Origin: JANXVY01 sp040080145
GTDB taxonomy: Bacteria > Pseudomonadota > Alphaproteobacteria > Rhizobiales > Hyphomicrobiaceae
Direction: 5' to 3'
Assembly (NCBI GenBank): GCA_040080145.1
Contig: JBEBJA010000014.1
Span: forward strand, 17,784 to 81,783
DNA length: 64,000 bases
Shown here: positions 8,074-15,224 of the stretch, one piece after another
How the letters are laid out: every line of letters begins with the position of its first letter
How positions within the stretch are numbered: position 1 is the first letter of the stretch
The notes under the pieces: generated by a model
Told to the model about the DNA's origin: nothing
The model's database searches: none
The model's input: only the letters and a program-made list of their open reading frames with translations
Position numbers and translations under genes: made by a program

Positions 8074-8772
8074 TCAATGGCGTTCGAGGTGGAGCATTGT
8101 GAAGAGGCCGAGCGGACGGAGCGAGCGCGTGTCCTTCAAGGCCAACTCGTCGCAGACCATCACGCGCGAAACGTCAAACACTGGGTGCCAGCCGAGGCGG
8201 TCGCCGAAGGGCGCCATGCTGCGCTCGATGAAGCCCCGCACGCCGTCACGCTGGCTGAAGTGGTTGACGAGGAGAACCTGACCGCCGGGCTTCACGACGC
8301 GGGCCAATTCACGCATTACGGCTTCGGGGTTGGGGACCACGGTCATGACGTACATGGCAACGATGGTGTCGAACGAGGCATCCGGGAACGCCAGCTGTTC
8401 GGCATCCATTTCGTGCAGGCCGGTGACGTTGTCGAGGTTGCCGGTGGCGACCCGCTCGCGCGCTTTTTCAAGCATCTCGGGTGCGAGGTCGATCCCGACG
8501 ATTTCAAGGTGCTTGGCATAGCCCGGCAGCGAGAGACCCGTGCCGACGCCGACTTCGAGAACGCGGCCTTTGCTTTTGTTGATGAGTTCAACGGCATGGC
8601 GGCGGCCGGCCGTCGAAATGAAGCCAAACGTGTTATCGTACACGGGAGCCCAGCGGCGGTATGCGCTACGAACGGCGTCCTCGTCCATTTGGACGGCCTT
8701 GCCGGTCATGACGGACATGGCACGAGCAAAGGGTGATCTGGACTCTTCGTGTGAACGCGACAGTGATCCCAT
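8074..8772 (-). CDS. pmtA: SAM-dependent methyltransferase, probable phosphatidylethanolamine N-methyltransferase
   Basis: Class I methyltransferase of 232 residues with SAM-binding motif I VLEVGVGTGL (71-80) and the acidic strand GIDLAPEM (93-100). The signature YRRWAPVYDNTFGF followed by GRRHAVE matches the Rhodobacter/Rhizobium PmtA type, which methylates phosphatidylethanolamine stepwise toward phosphatidylcholine at the membrane surface. A ubiquinone-type methyltransferase is possible but fits the N-terminus less well. The first 25 residues are poorly structured, so the start could be downstream at Met19 or Met22. Confidence 0.8.
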   Translation of the reverse strand: MGSLSRSHEESRSPFARAMSVMTGKAVQMDEDAVRSAYRRWAPVYDNTFGFISTAGRRHAVELINKSKGRVLEVGVGTGLSLPGYAKHLEIVGIDLAPEMLEKARERVATGNLDNVTGLHEMDAEQLAFPDASFDTIVAMYVMTVVPNPEAVMRELARVVKPGGQVLLVNHFSQRDGVRGFIERSMAPFGDRLGWHPVFDVSRVMVCDELALKDTRSLRPLGLFTMLHLERH

Positions 8773-8805
8773 GTAGCGGGCTCCTATTTCGATTGCAGAC
8801 GTGCC

Positions 8806-10026
8806 CTAGCGGGCGCGATTGGGTGTGGGCGCGGTAAGAGACGCATCCGCTTTGGGCGGAGGCGCTAGTTTGGTGGCAAGCAACGTGTCCTGGACCGCGC
8901 GGGCAATAGTGCCGCCGCCCAGGATGCGAGCATTGGGTTGCTCGTCTTCGTAAAGCACGCAGGCTTGTCCGGCGGAAACGCCGTCTTCGCTTGCGAACAG
9001 CGTGACGTGAACACATCCGTTCTCATCACTGAACAATGTGGCCGGTTTGGGGGCCTGGCTCGAGCGCACGCGGGCAAAAACGGGAAGGCCGGTTTCGCCG
9101 GTGTCTGGCAGGTGGTCTGCGGCCAGCCAATTGAACCCGCGCAGTTCCAGTGTGCGCGTGCGAAGGGCTTCCCGGGGGCCGACCACCACTTCGTGGGTAT
9201 CGGCGTTGATCTTGATAACGTACAGCGGATCGGCGGCTGGAATTTTCAAGCCGCGGCGCTGGCCAACAGTGTAATTGATGATGCCTTCATGGCGGCCCAG
9301 TTCGCGGCCGTCGATGTGGATGATCTTGCCGGGGTGCATCGCACCGGGCTTTAGCCGTTCGATGACATCGCTGTATTTGCCCGACGGTACGAAGCAGATG
9401 TCCTGGCTGTCGGCCTTTTCGGCGTTCATCAAGCCAAATTCATGGGCCAGCTTGCGGACTTCCGGCTTAGGAAGGCCACCCAAGGGAAACCAGAGTTGCT
9501 TGAGCTGTTCGCGGGTGGTTGCAAACAGAAAATAGCTCTGGTCGCGCGATGCATCGACCGCGCGGCGCAGTTCAGGGCCATTGGGGCCGTCCGTGCGCTG
9601 GATATAGTGGCCCGTCGCAAGGGCCGTGGCACCGAGGTCCTTGGCGGTTTCAAGCAGATCGGTGAATTTGATCTGGCTGTTGCATGTCACGCAAGGAATA
9701 GGGGTTTCGCCAGCGACATAGCTGTCGGCGAATGCGTTGATGACCTGGTCCTTGAAGCGCTTTTCGTAGTCCAGCACGTAATGCGGGATGCCCAGGGTTT
9801 CAGCGACGCGACGCGCGTCGTGGATGTCCTGGCCGGCGCAACAGCTGCCTTTGCGGCCGGTTGCGCTGCCGTGGTCATATAACTGTAATGTAACGCCGAT
9901 AACGTCGTGACCTTCACGGACGAGCATGGCAGCGGCCACAGAACTATCGACGCCGCCTGACATGGCAACGACGACCCGCGTCTTTGGGCGCGATCCGGAC
10001 TGGGCGTTCTGGTTGGTCAGGGTCAT
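8806..10026 (-). CDS. mnmA: tRNA-specific 2-thiouridylase
   Basis: Adds sulfur to C2 of the wobble uridine in tRNA-Lys, -Glu and -Gln. The 406-residue product has the PP-loop SGGVDSS (23-29), which adenylates the uridine. The nucleophile is Cys112 in PIPCVTC and the persulfide-carrying Cys211 is in SQDICFVPSGKY, matching the two-Cys mechanism known from E. coli. A C-terminal beta-barrel-like domain with GQRRGL and VRSSQ follows. The C-terminal 25 residues (Pro/Ala/Lys) extend beyond the usual end. It is separated from pmtA by 33 bases and probably co-transcribed. Confidence 0.95.
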   Translation of the reverse strand: MTLTNQNAQSGSRPKTRVVVAMSGGVDSSVAAAMLVREGHDVIGVTLQLYDHGSATGRKGSCCAGQDIHDARRVAETLGIPHYVLDYEKRFKDQVINAFADSYVAGETPIPCVTCNSQIKFTDLLETAKDLGATALATGHYIQRTDGPNGPELRRAVDASRDQSYFLFATTREQLKQLWFPLGGLPKPEVRKLAHEFGLMNAEKADSQDICFVPSGKYSDVIERLKPGAMHPGKIIHIDGRELGRHEGIINYTVGQRRGLKIPAADPLYVIKINADTHEVVVGPREALRTRTLELRGFNWLAADHLPDTGETGLPVFARVRSSQAPKPATLFSDENGCVHVTLFASEDGVSAGQACVLYEDEQPNARILGGGTIARAVQDTLLATKLAPPPKADASLTAPTPNRAR

Positions 10027-10358
10027 CTCGTTATTGTTGCGCGTCTGGCAGCGTTAAGCAATCATTGCACCGCAATTAAGCACATGATGTAGGCCCGACT
10101 GCCGTCCCGGCGCAAGCCGGTGCGCGCGTGCGCCGCTTATTTGCCGCGTGCCCGTTTTAGAGTGGGACTTGGCATGGTCCTTGATTGGAAAATGCGAACG
10201 TCGAGCGAAATTGTGTCATTCTGACCTTGACATCAAGGCTAACGATACGAAAATCATGAAGTAGAACATTGCTTTAGTTCGTCTTTACGCAACAGCTTAG
10301 GCTGGCTTTAAGGCGCTGCGCGTATAACCGAGTTTGTGGTCTGTAAAAGAGTAAGAGT
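10027..10358. other. intergenic region carrying the sciP promoter
   Basis: Divergent spacer of 332 bases between mnmA and sciP. It holds a perfect CCTTGA-CA-TCAAGG dyad at 10225-10238 that overlaps TTGACA (10227-10232), a possible -35 element. It also holds a CtrA-box-like motif at 10297-10311. No open frame with recognisable content is present. Confidence 0.5.
10297..10311 (+). promoter_or_regulatory. candidate CtrA box upstream of sciP
   Basis: TTAG-GCTGGCT-TTAA matches the CtrA consensus TTAA-N7-TTAA at seven of eight defined bases with exact spacing. It ends 47 bases before the sciP start, a usual place for an activating site. In Caulobacter, sciP transcription is activated by CtrA. Binding here is predicted, not shown. 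Confidence 0.6.
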
Positions 10359-10640
10359 ATGATGACCGAACATCACATGAGGGCGCGTGTGCGCTATGTT
10401 ATCGGCCCGGACGGTAGTCCGTTAACGGTTGCCGATCTGCCTCCGCGCGATACCAAGCGCTGGGTTATTCGCCGGAAGGCTGAAGTTGTCGCAGCCGTGC
10501 GCGGCGGGCTGCTCAGCATCGAAGAGGCCTGCGAGCGTTATACGCTTACGGTTGACGAGTTTTTGTCGTGGCAACGCTCGATCGATAAACATGGCTTGCC
10601 CGGCCTGCGCGCAACGCGGATCCAGGACTACCGGGAGTAG
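10359..10640 (+). CDS. sciP: CtrA inhibitor SciP (DUF1153 family)
   Basis: Small helix-turn-helix protein of 93 residues that in Caulobacter binds CtrA and DNA and represses CtrA-activated genes. The conserved core is visible: YVIGPDGSPLTVADLPP, then RWVIRRKAEVVAAV, GLLSIEEACERY and TVDEFLSWQ, ending with GLPGLRATRIQDYR. A second ATG follows directly at 10362. It lies about 2 kb from ctrA with two minus-strand genes between them. The stop codon is inside a short GGGAG/CTCCC hairpin. Confidence 0.93.
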   Translation: MMTEHHMRARVRYVIGPDGSPLTVADLPPRDTKRWVIRRKAEVVAAVRGGLLSIEEACERYTLTVDEFLSWQRSIDKHGLPGLRATRIQDYRE

Positions 10641-10651
10641 GCTCCCTGGTT

Positions 10652-10766
10652 TCAAAAGTTACGACCTGAAGACGGTCCTAACTTTTGAGTCCGGCGCTCG
10701 CGCCGACGGCTCGCTGACGGTTTGCTGCTGCTGCAGCGGGCCGCTTCGGCCAGCAAGGGCTGGCCG
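10652..10766. repeat. hairpin-rich intergenic repeat, copy A
   Basis: Stem 1 is TCAAAAGTTA (10652-10661) with TAACTTTTGA (10679-10688), capped by GACC/GGTC and loop TGAAGAC. Stem 2 is CGGCG-CTCG-CGCCG (10692-10705). A third perfect stem, CGGCCAGC-AAGG-GCTGGCCG, is at 10747-10766. Stems 1 and 2 recur at 25829-25881 with a base-pair swap in stem 1. It lies between convergent sciP and the 10796-11428 gene and could serve as a terminator. Confidence 0.65.
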
Positions 10767-10795
10767 CTGAAGGCGGCTGGGGATTTGGGATCGAA

Positions 10796-11428
10796 TCAGG
10801 TTTTGCGTTCGCGCGCTTTGGCAGCCGGTTTGGCTGGCGGGTCGGCCTGTGGCGAGCCGTTTTTGGCGTCCCAACCCTTGGTGTGCGCTGCGTCGTGGCA
10901 GGTCAGATCGTTGCGGGCCCAGCGTCGAACGTCGGCGGTCATGCGTTGCCCGACTTCAAGAGGAAACCGAATATTCTCAATTTCGAGGGCGGCGTTGTCG
11001 CCGTCCGGCGAGATGTGAACGCGGAAGGCGCGATTGCCTCGCGGGTTGGGCATATTGAGATCTTTTTCGTGGATAACAATTTCTGAGCGACCGCCTTTGC
11101 TCGGTGGCGCAACTTCGGCGTGAAAAATGTGCGTGGGCTTCAATTCGCCGTGGGTGCCGAACCAGCAGATGCCTGCGCCGCGGCCGATGCGTGTGTAAAG
11201 TTCGATTGGCGAGCCGATTGGGTCTGCGTCGACACTGGGGAGCTGGACATTTGCGACGGCTTCGGCCCCTGCAGACACCAGTCCGGCTGGGGCTTTCAGC
11301 AGGTCGGTGCCGGTGCTGCTGCATCCGGATGAAGATATGGCCGCGATCAAAGCGAAGCCCAAAACTGCTGAAGCATTTGGCCACAATTTTGCTAGTCTCG
11401 TCACCTGCGGCTTTCCTATCGACGTCAA
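10796..11428 (-). CDS. hypothetical envelope protein, possible lipoprotein
   Basis: I do not recognise this 210-residue protein. The N-terminus has a basic start, a hydrophobic stretch at about 18-33 and then SSSGCSS, which resembles a weak lipobox at Cys36. Export is likely and lipid attachment is possible. The middle (about 70-175) looks globular and holds WFGTHGELKPTHIFHAEV and a VRRWARNDL helix. The C-terminal 35 residues are Lys/Ala/Pro-rich. It is convergent with sciP and follows the fliJ-like gene on the same strand. Confidence 0.6.
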   Translation of the reverse strand: MTSIGKPQVTRLAKLWPNASAVLGFALIAAISSSGCSSTGTDLLKAPAGLVSAGAEAVANVQLPSVDADPIGSPIELYTRIGRGAGICWFGTHGELKPTHIFHAEVAPPSKGGRSEIVIHEKDLNMPNPRGNRAFRVHISPDGDNAALEIENIRFPLEVGQRMTADVRRWARNDLTCHDAAHTKGWDAKNGSPQADPPAKPAAKARERKT

Positions 11429-11585
11429 CTGATTACCGGTTGGTGCCAGTCCGCAGTGACCATAGCATGGCAGGGTAGGGCTCGCGCTCGACGAAATGGT
11501 CGCGCTGGTGTGCTAGCTGTGAGGCCTTGCTCAAACAATCGGGCCGGCATCAACGATGCAGGCCCATGAAGGTTTGTCCGGCGGG

Positions 11586-11969
11586 TCAGCGCAGTGGGGC
11601 GGATGACGAGCGATCGTTGCGGCGGCGACTGCGCGGGGTTGTGCGCTGCGTCGCGGGCGCGTTTATTTCCGAAAGCTGGCCGACGGCATCGTCACGGGAT
11701 TTGAGCGCGGCTTCGAGCTTTTCTTTCAACTCGGACGCCGATGCGCGCAAGTTGTTGCGGCGGTGCGTTGCCGACTTGGCGAACGTCGAGTAGGCGAAGT
11801 GGCTCGGGTCCTTGATTCCGGTGCGATCTTCTTCTGCCTGGATCTGGCGGTCCAAATCGGCCGCCATTGCATTGAAGTCAGCAATCATCGACTCGAGGTT
11901 TGCAACTTTTCTCGAGTTCTCGTCGGCTTCGAATCGTTTGATGCGAAGCGCGGCTTCTCTGGCTTTCAT
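11586..11969 (-). CDS. fliJ: FliJ-like flagellar export chaperone
   Basis: Predicted 127-residue coiled-coil protein. FliJ couples the FliI ATPase to the FlhA export gate in the flagellar type III system. The pattern MKAREAALRIKRFEADE, then ESMIADFNAMAADLDRQI and DPSHFAYSTFAKSA, matches FliJ of Rhizobiales. The last 25 residues are Arg/Ser/Thr-rich and look unstructured. The ATG at 11969 is preferred to the one at 11984 because the family begins there. It lies divergent from ctrA, a link also seen in relatives, but fliI is absent from the neighbourhood. Confidence 0.78.
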   Translation of the reverse strand: MKAREAALRIKRFEADENSRKVANLESMIADFNAMAADLDRQIQAEEDRTGIKDPSHFAYSTFAKSATHRRNNLRASASELKEKLEAALKSRDDAVGQLSEINAPATQRTTPRSRRRNDRSSSAPLR

Positions 11970-12201
11970 AGCTCGATACCCCATACAAATTCGAACTGCG
12001 GGCTACGCGATTGGCGCAACCCAGAAGAGTCTGCCTTAAATTGGTTCCGCAAATGTCGCGTCGAGGGGACGCTACCGGCGGGCATTTCAAGGACCGTTTC
12101 AATATGCCGTAACCATAGTTACTGATCCTGCCGTTCTGAAGGCGTTGCAGTTTCAGCTGTCGGGTCGAGTATATCTCAGATTTGATCTTTGCATACTGTC
12201 C

Positions 12202-12216
12202 TTAAGCTGCAGTAAA
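12202..12216 (+). promoter_or_regulatory. candidate CtrA box in the fliJ-ctrA region
   Basis: TTAA-GCTGCAG-TAAA keeps the exact N7 spacing and matches seven of eight bases of the consensus TTAA-N7-TTAA. It could serve either fliJ or ctrA. Confidence 0.4.
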
Positions 12217-12381
12217 CCCAGATAATTGTCGTTTCGGTGTGACGGCAGATTGATTTCGTCACAAAAAAGCCGCCGTTGCTCTAGGGGACCGCTGCGAATT
12301 CTGTTACTGGTCGATTCGGTGGCGGTGAGCGGGGGGTCGCAAAAGCCGGAATGAATTTGGCATGCTTATGCCGGGATGCGT

Positions 12382-12400
12382 GTGGCCCTGTCAGGGCCAC
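12382..12400. promoter_or_regulatory. perfect 19-bp palindrome with repeated half-site
   Basis: GTGGCCCTG-T-CAGGGCCAC has perfect 9-bp arms. The ten bases TCAGGGCCAC recur at 12521-12530, directly after the last GANTC site. There is no T-tract and no coding gene ends here, so an operator for an unknown regulator is more likely than a terminator. Confidence 0.45.
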
Positions 12401-12479
12401 ATATGTGTCTCCGGGATGATTCTGCAACTCAAACTGTGTTTGAAATTCGTTTCGATTTCGCGTGTCATGCAAGACAAAA

Positions 12480-12522
12480 TTAGGGTTTGTTAACCTTTAA
12501 GGCGTATTTGTTAATCAGAGTC
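12480..12522 (+). promoter_or_regulatory. TTAA half-site cluster and GANTC site in the ctrA promoter
   Basis: TTAG (12480) is followed after six bases by TTAACC (12490-12495), then TTAA (12497) and TTAATC (12511), and GAGTC (12518-12522). TTAACC is the preferred CtrA half-site. The spacing TTAG-N6-TTAA is one base short of the full box. The combination resembles a CtrA-autoregulated, CcrM-sensitive promoter. Confidence 0.5.
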
Positions 12523-12597
12523 AGGGCCACGCGTTGGTGAGTTGGGGAGTTTGGAGCGGCGGTCCAAACGGCGAGACGGCCATAAGGGAATGAGACG

Positions 12598-13293
12598 ATG
12601 CGGGTCCTACTTATTGAAGACGATAGCGCAACAGCGCAAAGCATCGAGCTGATGCTGCAGTCGGAAGGTTTTAATTGCTACACGACGGACCTTGGAGAAG
12701 AGGGCGTCGATTTGGGCAAGCTTTACGACTACGATATCATTTTGCTCGATCTCAATCTGCCCGATATGAGCGGCTACGAAGTCTTGAAGACTTTGCGAGT
12801 CAGTAAGGTGCAGACGCCGATCCTGATCCTTTCGGGGCTGGCGCAGATCGAGGACAAGGTTCGTGGTCTTGGCTTTGGTGCCGATGACTACATGACGAAG
12901 CCGTTCCACAAAGATGAGCTGGTTGCGCGCATCCATGCCATCGTGCGGCGGTCGAAGGGGCATTCGCAATCGGTCATTGAAACCGGCGATCTGCGCGTCA
13001 ATCTCGACACGAAGACGGTCGAAGTCAACGGCCAGCGCGTGCATCTGACGGGCAAAGAGTATCAGATGCTCGAGTTGCTCTCGCTGCGCAAAGGGACGAC
13101 GCTGACGAAGGAAATGTTCCTGAACCATCTTTATGGCGGTATGGACGAGCCCGAGCTCAAGATCATCGACGTGTTCATTTGCAAGCTGCGCAAGAAGCTG
13201 CAAGTGGCGACAGGTGGTGAGCACTATATCGAAACCGTCTGGGGGCGCGGATATGTGTTGCGCAATCCCGGCGACGAGCATGTTGCGGCCTGA
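12598..13293 (+). CDS. ctrA: cell cycle response regulator CtrA
   Basis: OmpR-type transcription factor of 231 residues and master regulator of cell cycle, polar and flagellar genes in alphaproteobacteria. The receiver domain (1-115) has acidic D8/D9, phospho-acceptor D51 (ILLDLNLPDMSGYE) and K101. The winged-helix DNA-binding domain (about 125-225) carries HLTGKEYQMLELLSLRKGT and IDVFICKLRKKL, nearly invariant in CtrA. It ends in HVAA; a C-terminal hydrophobic Ala-Ala end is needed for ClpXP degradation of Caulobacter CtrA. The start is fixed by the family's MRVLLIEDD. A terminator follows at 13325. Confidence 0.97.
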   Translation: MRVLLIEDDSATAQSIELMLQSEGFNCYTTDLGEEGVDLGKLYDYDIILLDLNLPDMSGYEVLKTLRVSKVQTPILILSGLAQIEDKVRGLGFGADDYMTKPFHKDELVARIHAIVRRSKGHSQSVIETGDLRVNLDTKTVEVNGQRVHLTGKEYQMLELLSLRKGTTLTKEMFLNHLYGGMDEPELKIIDVFICKLRKKLQVATGGEHYIETVWGRGYVLRNPGDEHVAA

Positions 13294-13324
13294 TTGGACG
13301 CAGGCCCGATTTAGATGGCTGTTG

Positions 13325-13348
13325 AACGGGGGCGTAAGCTCCCGTTTT
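13325..13348 (+). terminator. terminator after ctrA
   Basis: AACGGGGGC-GTAA-GCTCCCGTT is a 9-bp stem with one G-T pair and a 4-base loop. It is followed by TT, 32 bases after the ctrA stop codon. Confidence 0.6.
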
Positions 13349-13424
13349 CGTTTGTGCGGATTTTGCTTGGAATGACGCTGGGCATTGAGCTAACTGCTCA
13401 CCTCGTTCTTCCCCAGGGTAGTTC

Positions 13425-14105
13425 ATGACGACATCAGATAAGCCGACGATGAACGTGAAGCGGCCGGGCCTCAAGGCTGCGATCGTGCCGGTAACGCCGT
13501 TCGAGCAGAACTGTATGCTGATCTGGGACGAGGTCAGCATGGCTGGCGCAGTGGTCGATCCAGGCGGAGACCTCGATAAAATTATGGCGGCCATCGCCCA
13601 GGTCGGGATGATCCCAGAGAAGATTTTGCTGACGCATGGGCATATTGATCATGCGGGTGGTGCCGAGGAGCTGCGGGCGCGGCTCAAGGTCAAAATCGAG
13701 GGGCCGCACCGGGCCGACAAGATCCTGCTTGATAATCTTGAGGCGCAAGGGCGCAGCTATGGCATTGCGGCCAAAAATGTGACGCCAGATCATTGGCTTG
13801 ACGAGGGCGACACGGTAACGGTGGGCGATCAGACATTTGAAATTTTGCATTGCCCGGGGCATTCGCCGGGGTCAATCGTGTTCGTTCACAAGGCGCAGAA
13901 GTTCTTAATCGTTGGGGACGTGATCTTTCGCTCGTCCATCGGGCGGACGGATTTCCCGTACTGCGATCACGACGCGCTTATTCATGCGATCAAGACCAAG
14001 CTGATGGTGCTGGACGACGCGTACGCGTTTATCTGTGGGCATGGGCCGGGCAGCACGATTGGGCTTGAGCGGCGGACGAACCCGTATTTTCGTGACGTGA
14101 GGTAA
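13425..14105 (+). CDS. MBL-fold metallohydrolase, glyoxalase II-like
   Basis: Cytoplasmic 226-residue metallo-beta-lactamase-fold protein. The metal-binding motif THGHIDHAGG gives H71, H73, D75 and H76. Further ligands are expected in LHCPGHSPGS, in VGDVIFRSSIGRTDFP and in ICGHGPGSTIG. The last two are typical of the YcbL/GloB2 subgroup, which hydrolyses glutathione thioesters such as S-lactoylglutathione. The substrate is inferred from the subgroup only. The protein lacks the long C-terminal substrate domain of classic GloB. Confidence 0.85.
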   Translation: MTTSDKPTMNVKRPGLKAAIVPVTPFEQNCMLIWDEVSMAGAVVDPGGDLDKIMAAIAQVGMIPEKILLTHGHIDHAGGAEELRARLKVKIEGPHRADKILLDNLEAQGRSYGIAAKNVTPDHWLDEGDTVTVGDQTFEILHCPGHSPGSIVFVHKAQKFLIVGDVIFRSSIGRTDFPYCDHDALIHAIKTKLMVLDDAYAFICGHGPGSTIGLERRTNPYFRDVR

Positions 14106-14162
14106 AGTCCAGGGGCTCCCCCTGGACTCCTTGCTTTTGGACCCGTTACTTTCGATTTGTGA

Positions 14163-14492
14163 TTAGCGCGGGTAGCGGATTTCGAGGCAGCCGAAGATTC
14201 CGCATTCGGCGCCGAGGCCGTTTTTGGCTTCCCAGAAGTCGACGGTTGCGACGCGCAGAGTTTCGGTACAGCTGCGCTTGCAGTGTTCCCAGGTGCCGCC
14301 TGGCAGGCGAACCTGGCGACCAACGGAGGTGTAGCGGACCGGGCCGGAAACGGTGCCATTGCCCCATTTGCTGTGGGCGATGACGACGCCGTCGCCGTTG
14401 TCGAAGCCCTCGCGCTGGCGTCCGCCAGCTGTCGCTGGGAGGCTAAGGCTTATGCAGGCAGCCACAATCAGGCTCATGCGTAGGATTGGCAT
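14163..14492 (-). CDS. small secreted protein of unknown function
   Basis: Exported protein of about 109 residues, family not recognised. It has a signal peptide (MPILRMSLIVAACISLSLPATA) with likely cleavage after ATAGG or TATA. The mature part has four Cys (KRSCTETLR, and AECGIFGCLEI near the end, plus EHCKRSC), enough for two disulfides in the periplasm. The start at 14492 is preferred because the signal peptide begins there; an upstream in-frame Met (14507) adds five residues. It shares strand and type with the next secreted gene. Confidence 0.6.
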   Translation of the reverse strand: MPILRMSLIVAACISLSLPATAGGRQREGFDNGDGVVIAHSKWGNGTVSGPVRYTSVGRQVRLPGGTWEHCKRSCTETLRVATVDFWEAKNGLGAECGIFGCLEIRYPR

Positions 14493-14593
14493 TTCAACAG
14501 TCTCCATTCAAGCGGTCGCCACATCCAGCGCATGCCGCTATATTTGTTCGTACATGGGGCGTTTCGCAGAGGGCGATGGCCACCTCCGGCGGT

Positions 14594-15091
14594 TTAGCCG
14601 CGGTTGAAACTGATGTTGACGCCCTTCAGGCCGGTGCCTTGGGTCGAGATCGAGACCGAATGGCTGGCCCCGGTGATGTTTACGGCCATGGCCGCAGTCA
14701 AGCCGCCGCCGGTGATTGCGAGGTTGACTTTGTTGGGAGAGGATTTGCCCGAAACGCTGCCGGCCGCGTTATACGTGCGCTCTTCCCAGTTGCCGGAGAC
14801 AGCGCCGTTGTCGAAGGTGAGCGTCGCGCGCAGGTCGATCTTTGAGGAGGCGTTGGCACAGCGGATGGCGATGCCAAGCCCGTCTGGGCCCTGGCCGGTG
14901 TAGTAGCCCTTGCAGCGCATGGTTTCGGTCTGACCGCTGTCGAGGGTCGCTTGGGCGTTACCGCTCCAGTTGCCGACGAGCGCAACAATTGCGCCGTCGC
15001 CGGCACGCGCTGAAACAGGAGCCGCCAAGGCCGTGCCGATGACAACGGCAACCGGTAGAGCAAACCTGAGCGAGCGTGCAAACATAGGCAT
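14594..15091 (-). CDS. secreted beta-rich protein of unknown function
   Basis: A 165-residue exported protein. The signal peptide (MPMFARSLRFALPVAVVIG, then ALAAPVSARA) ends near residue 29. The mature part alternates short hydrophobic strands with Gly/Ser turns: GNWSGNAQATLDSGQ, then MRCKGYYTGQGPDGLGIAI, then VSGNWEERTYNAAG. It contains two Cys that could pair. It resembles small lipocalin-like or barrel proteins seen in Rhizobiales periplasms, but I cannot name a family. GAGGGAGG eight bases before the ATG at 15091 fixes the start. Confidence 0.65.
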   Translation of the reverse strand: MPMFARSLRFALPVAVVIGTALAAPVSARAGDGAIVALVGNWSGNAQATLDSGQTETMRCKGYYTGQGPDGLGIAIRCANASSKIDLRATLTFDNGAVSGNWEERTYNAAGSVSGKSSPNKVNLAITGGGLTAAMAVNITGASHSVSISTQGTGLKGVNISFNRG

Positions 15092-15224
15092 GGGCGGCCT
15101 CCCTCGAAGCGCTGGCTGGTGCGACAAGGGCTCGGAATAAGACTCTCGCCGCAACCTTAATTCTGGCCGGGTTATAACACCATTTTGCCGCAGTTGGTCA
15201 ATTGGCCAGGGGGTAACAGGATGA

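Larger units (their letters stand above)
11970..12597. promoter_or_regulatory. fliJ-ctrA divergent regulatory region
   Basis: A 628-base spacer. It contains GANTC sites at 12313-12317, 12418-12422 and 12518-12522, a CtrA-box-like TTAA-N7-TAAA at 12202-12216, and a cluster of TTAA half-sites at 12480-12514. It also has a perfect 19-bp palindrome at 12382-12400 whose half-site recurs at 12521-12530. In Caulobacter the ctrA P1 promoter is methylation-controlled through a GANTC site and CtrA regulates its own promoters. No convincing gene is present. Confidence 0.6.

Noticed and set aside
12281..12472. 63-codon minus-strand frame in the ctrA upstream region
   Set aside because: No ribosome-binding site, no recognisable sequence, and it covers the palindrome and GANTC sites.
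12490..12514. Full CtrA box in the ctrA proximal promoter
   Set aside because: The TTAA copies are spaced by 3 and 10 bases, not 7, so only half-sites are reported.
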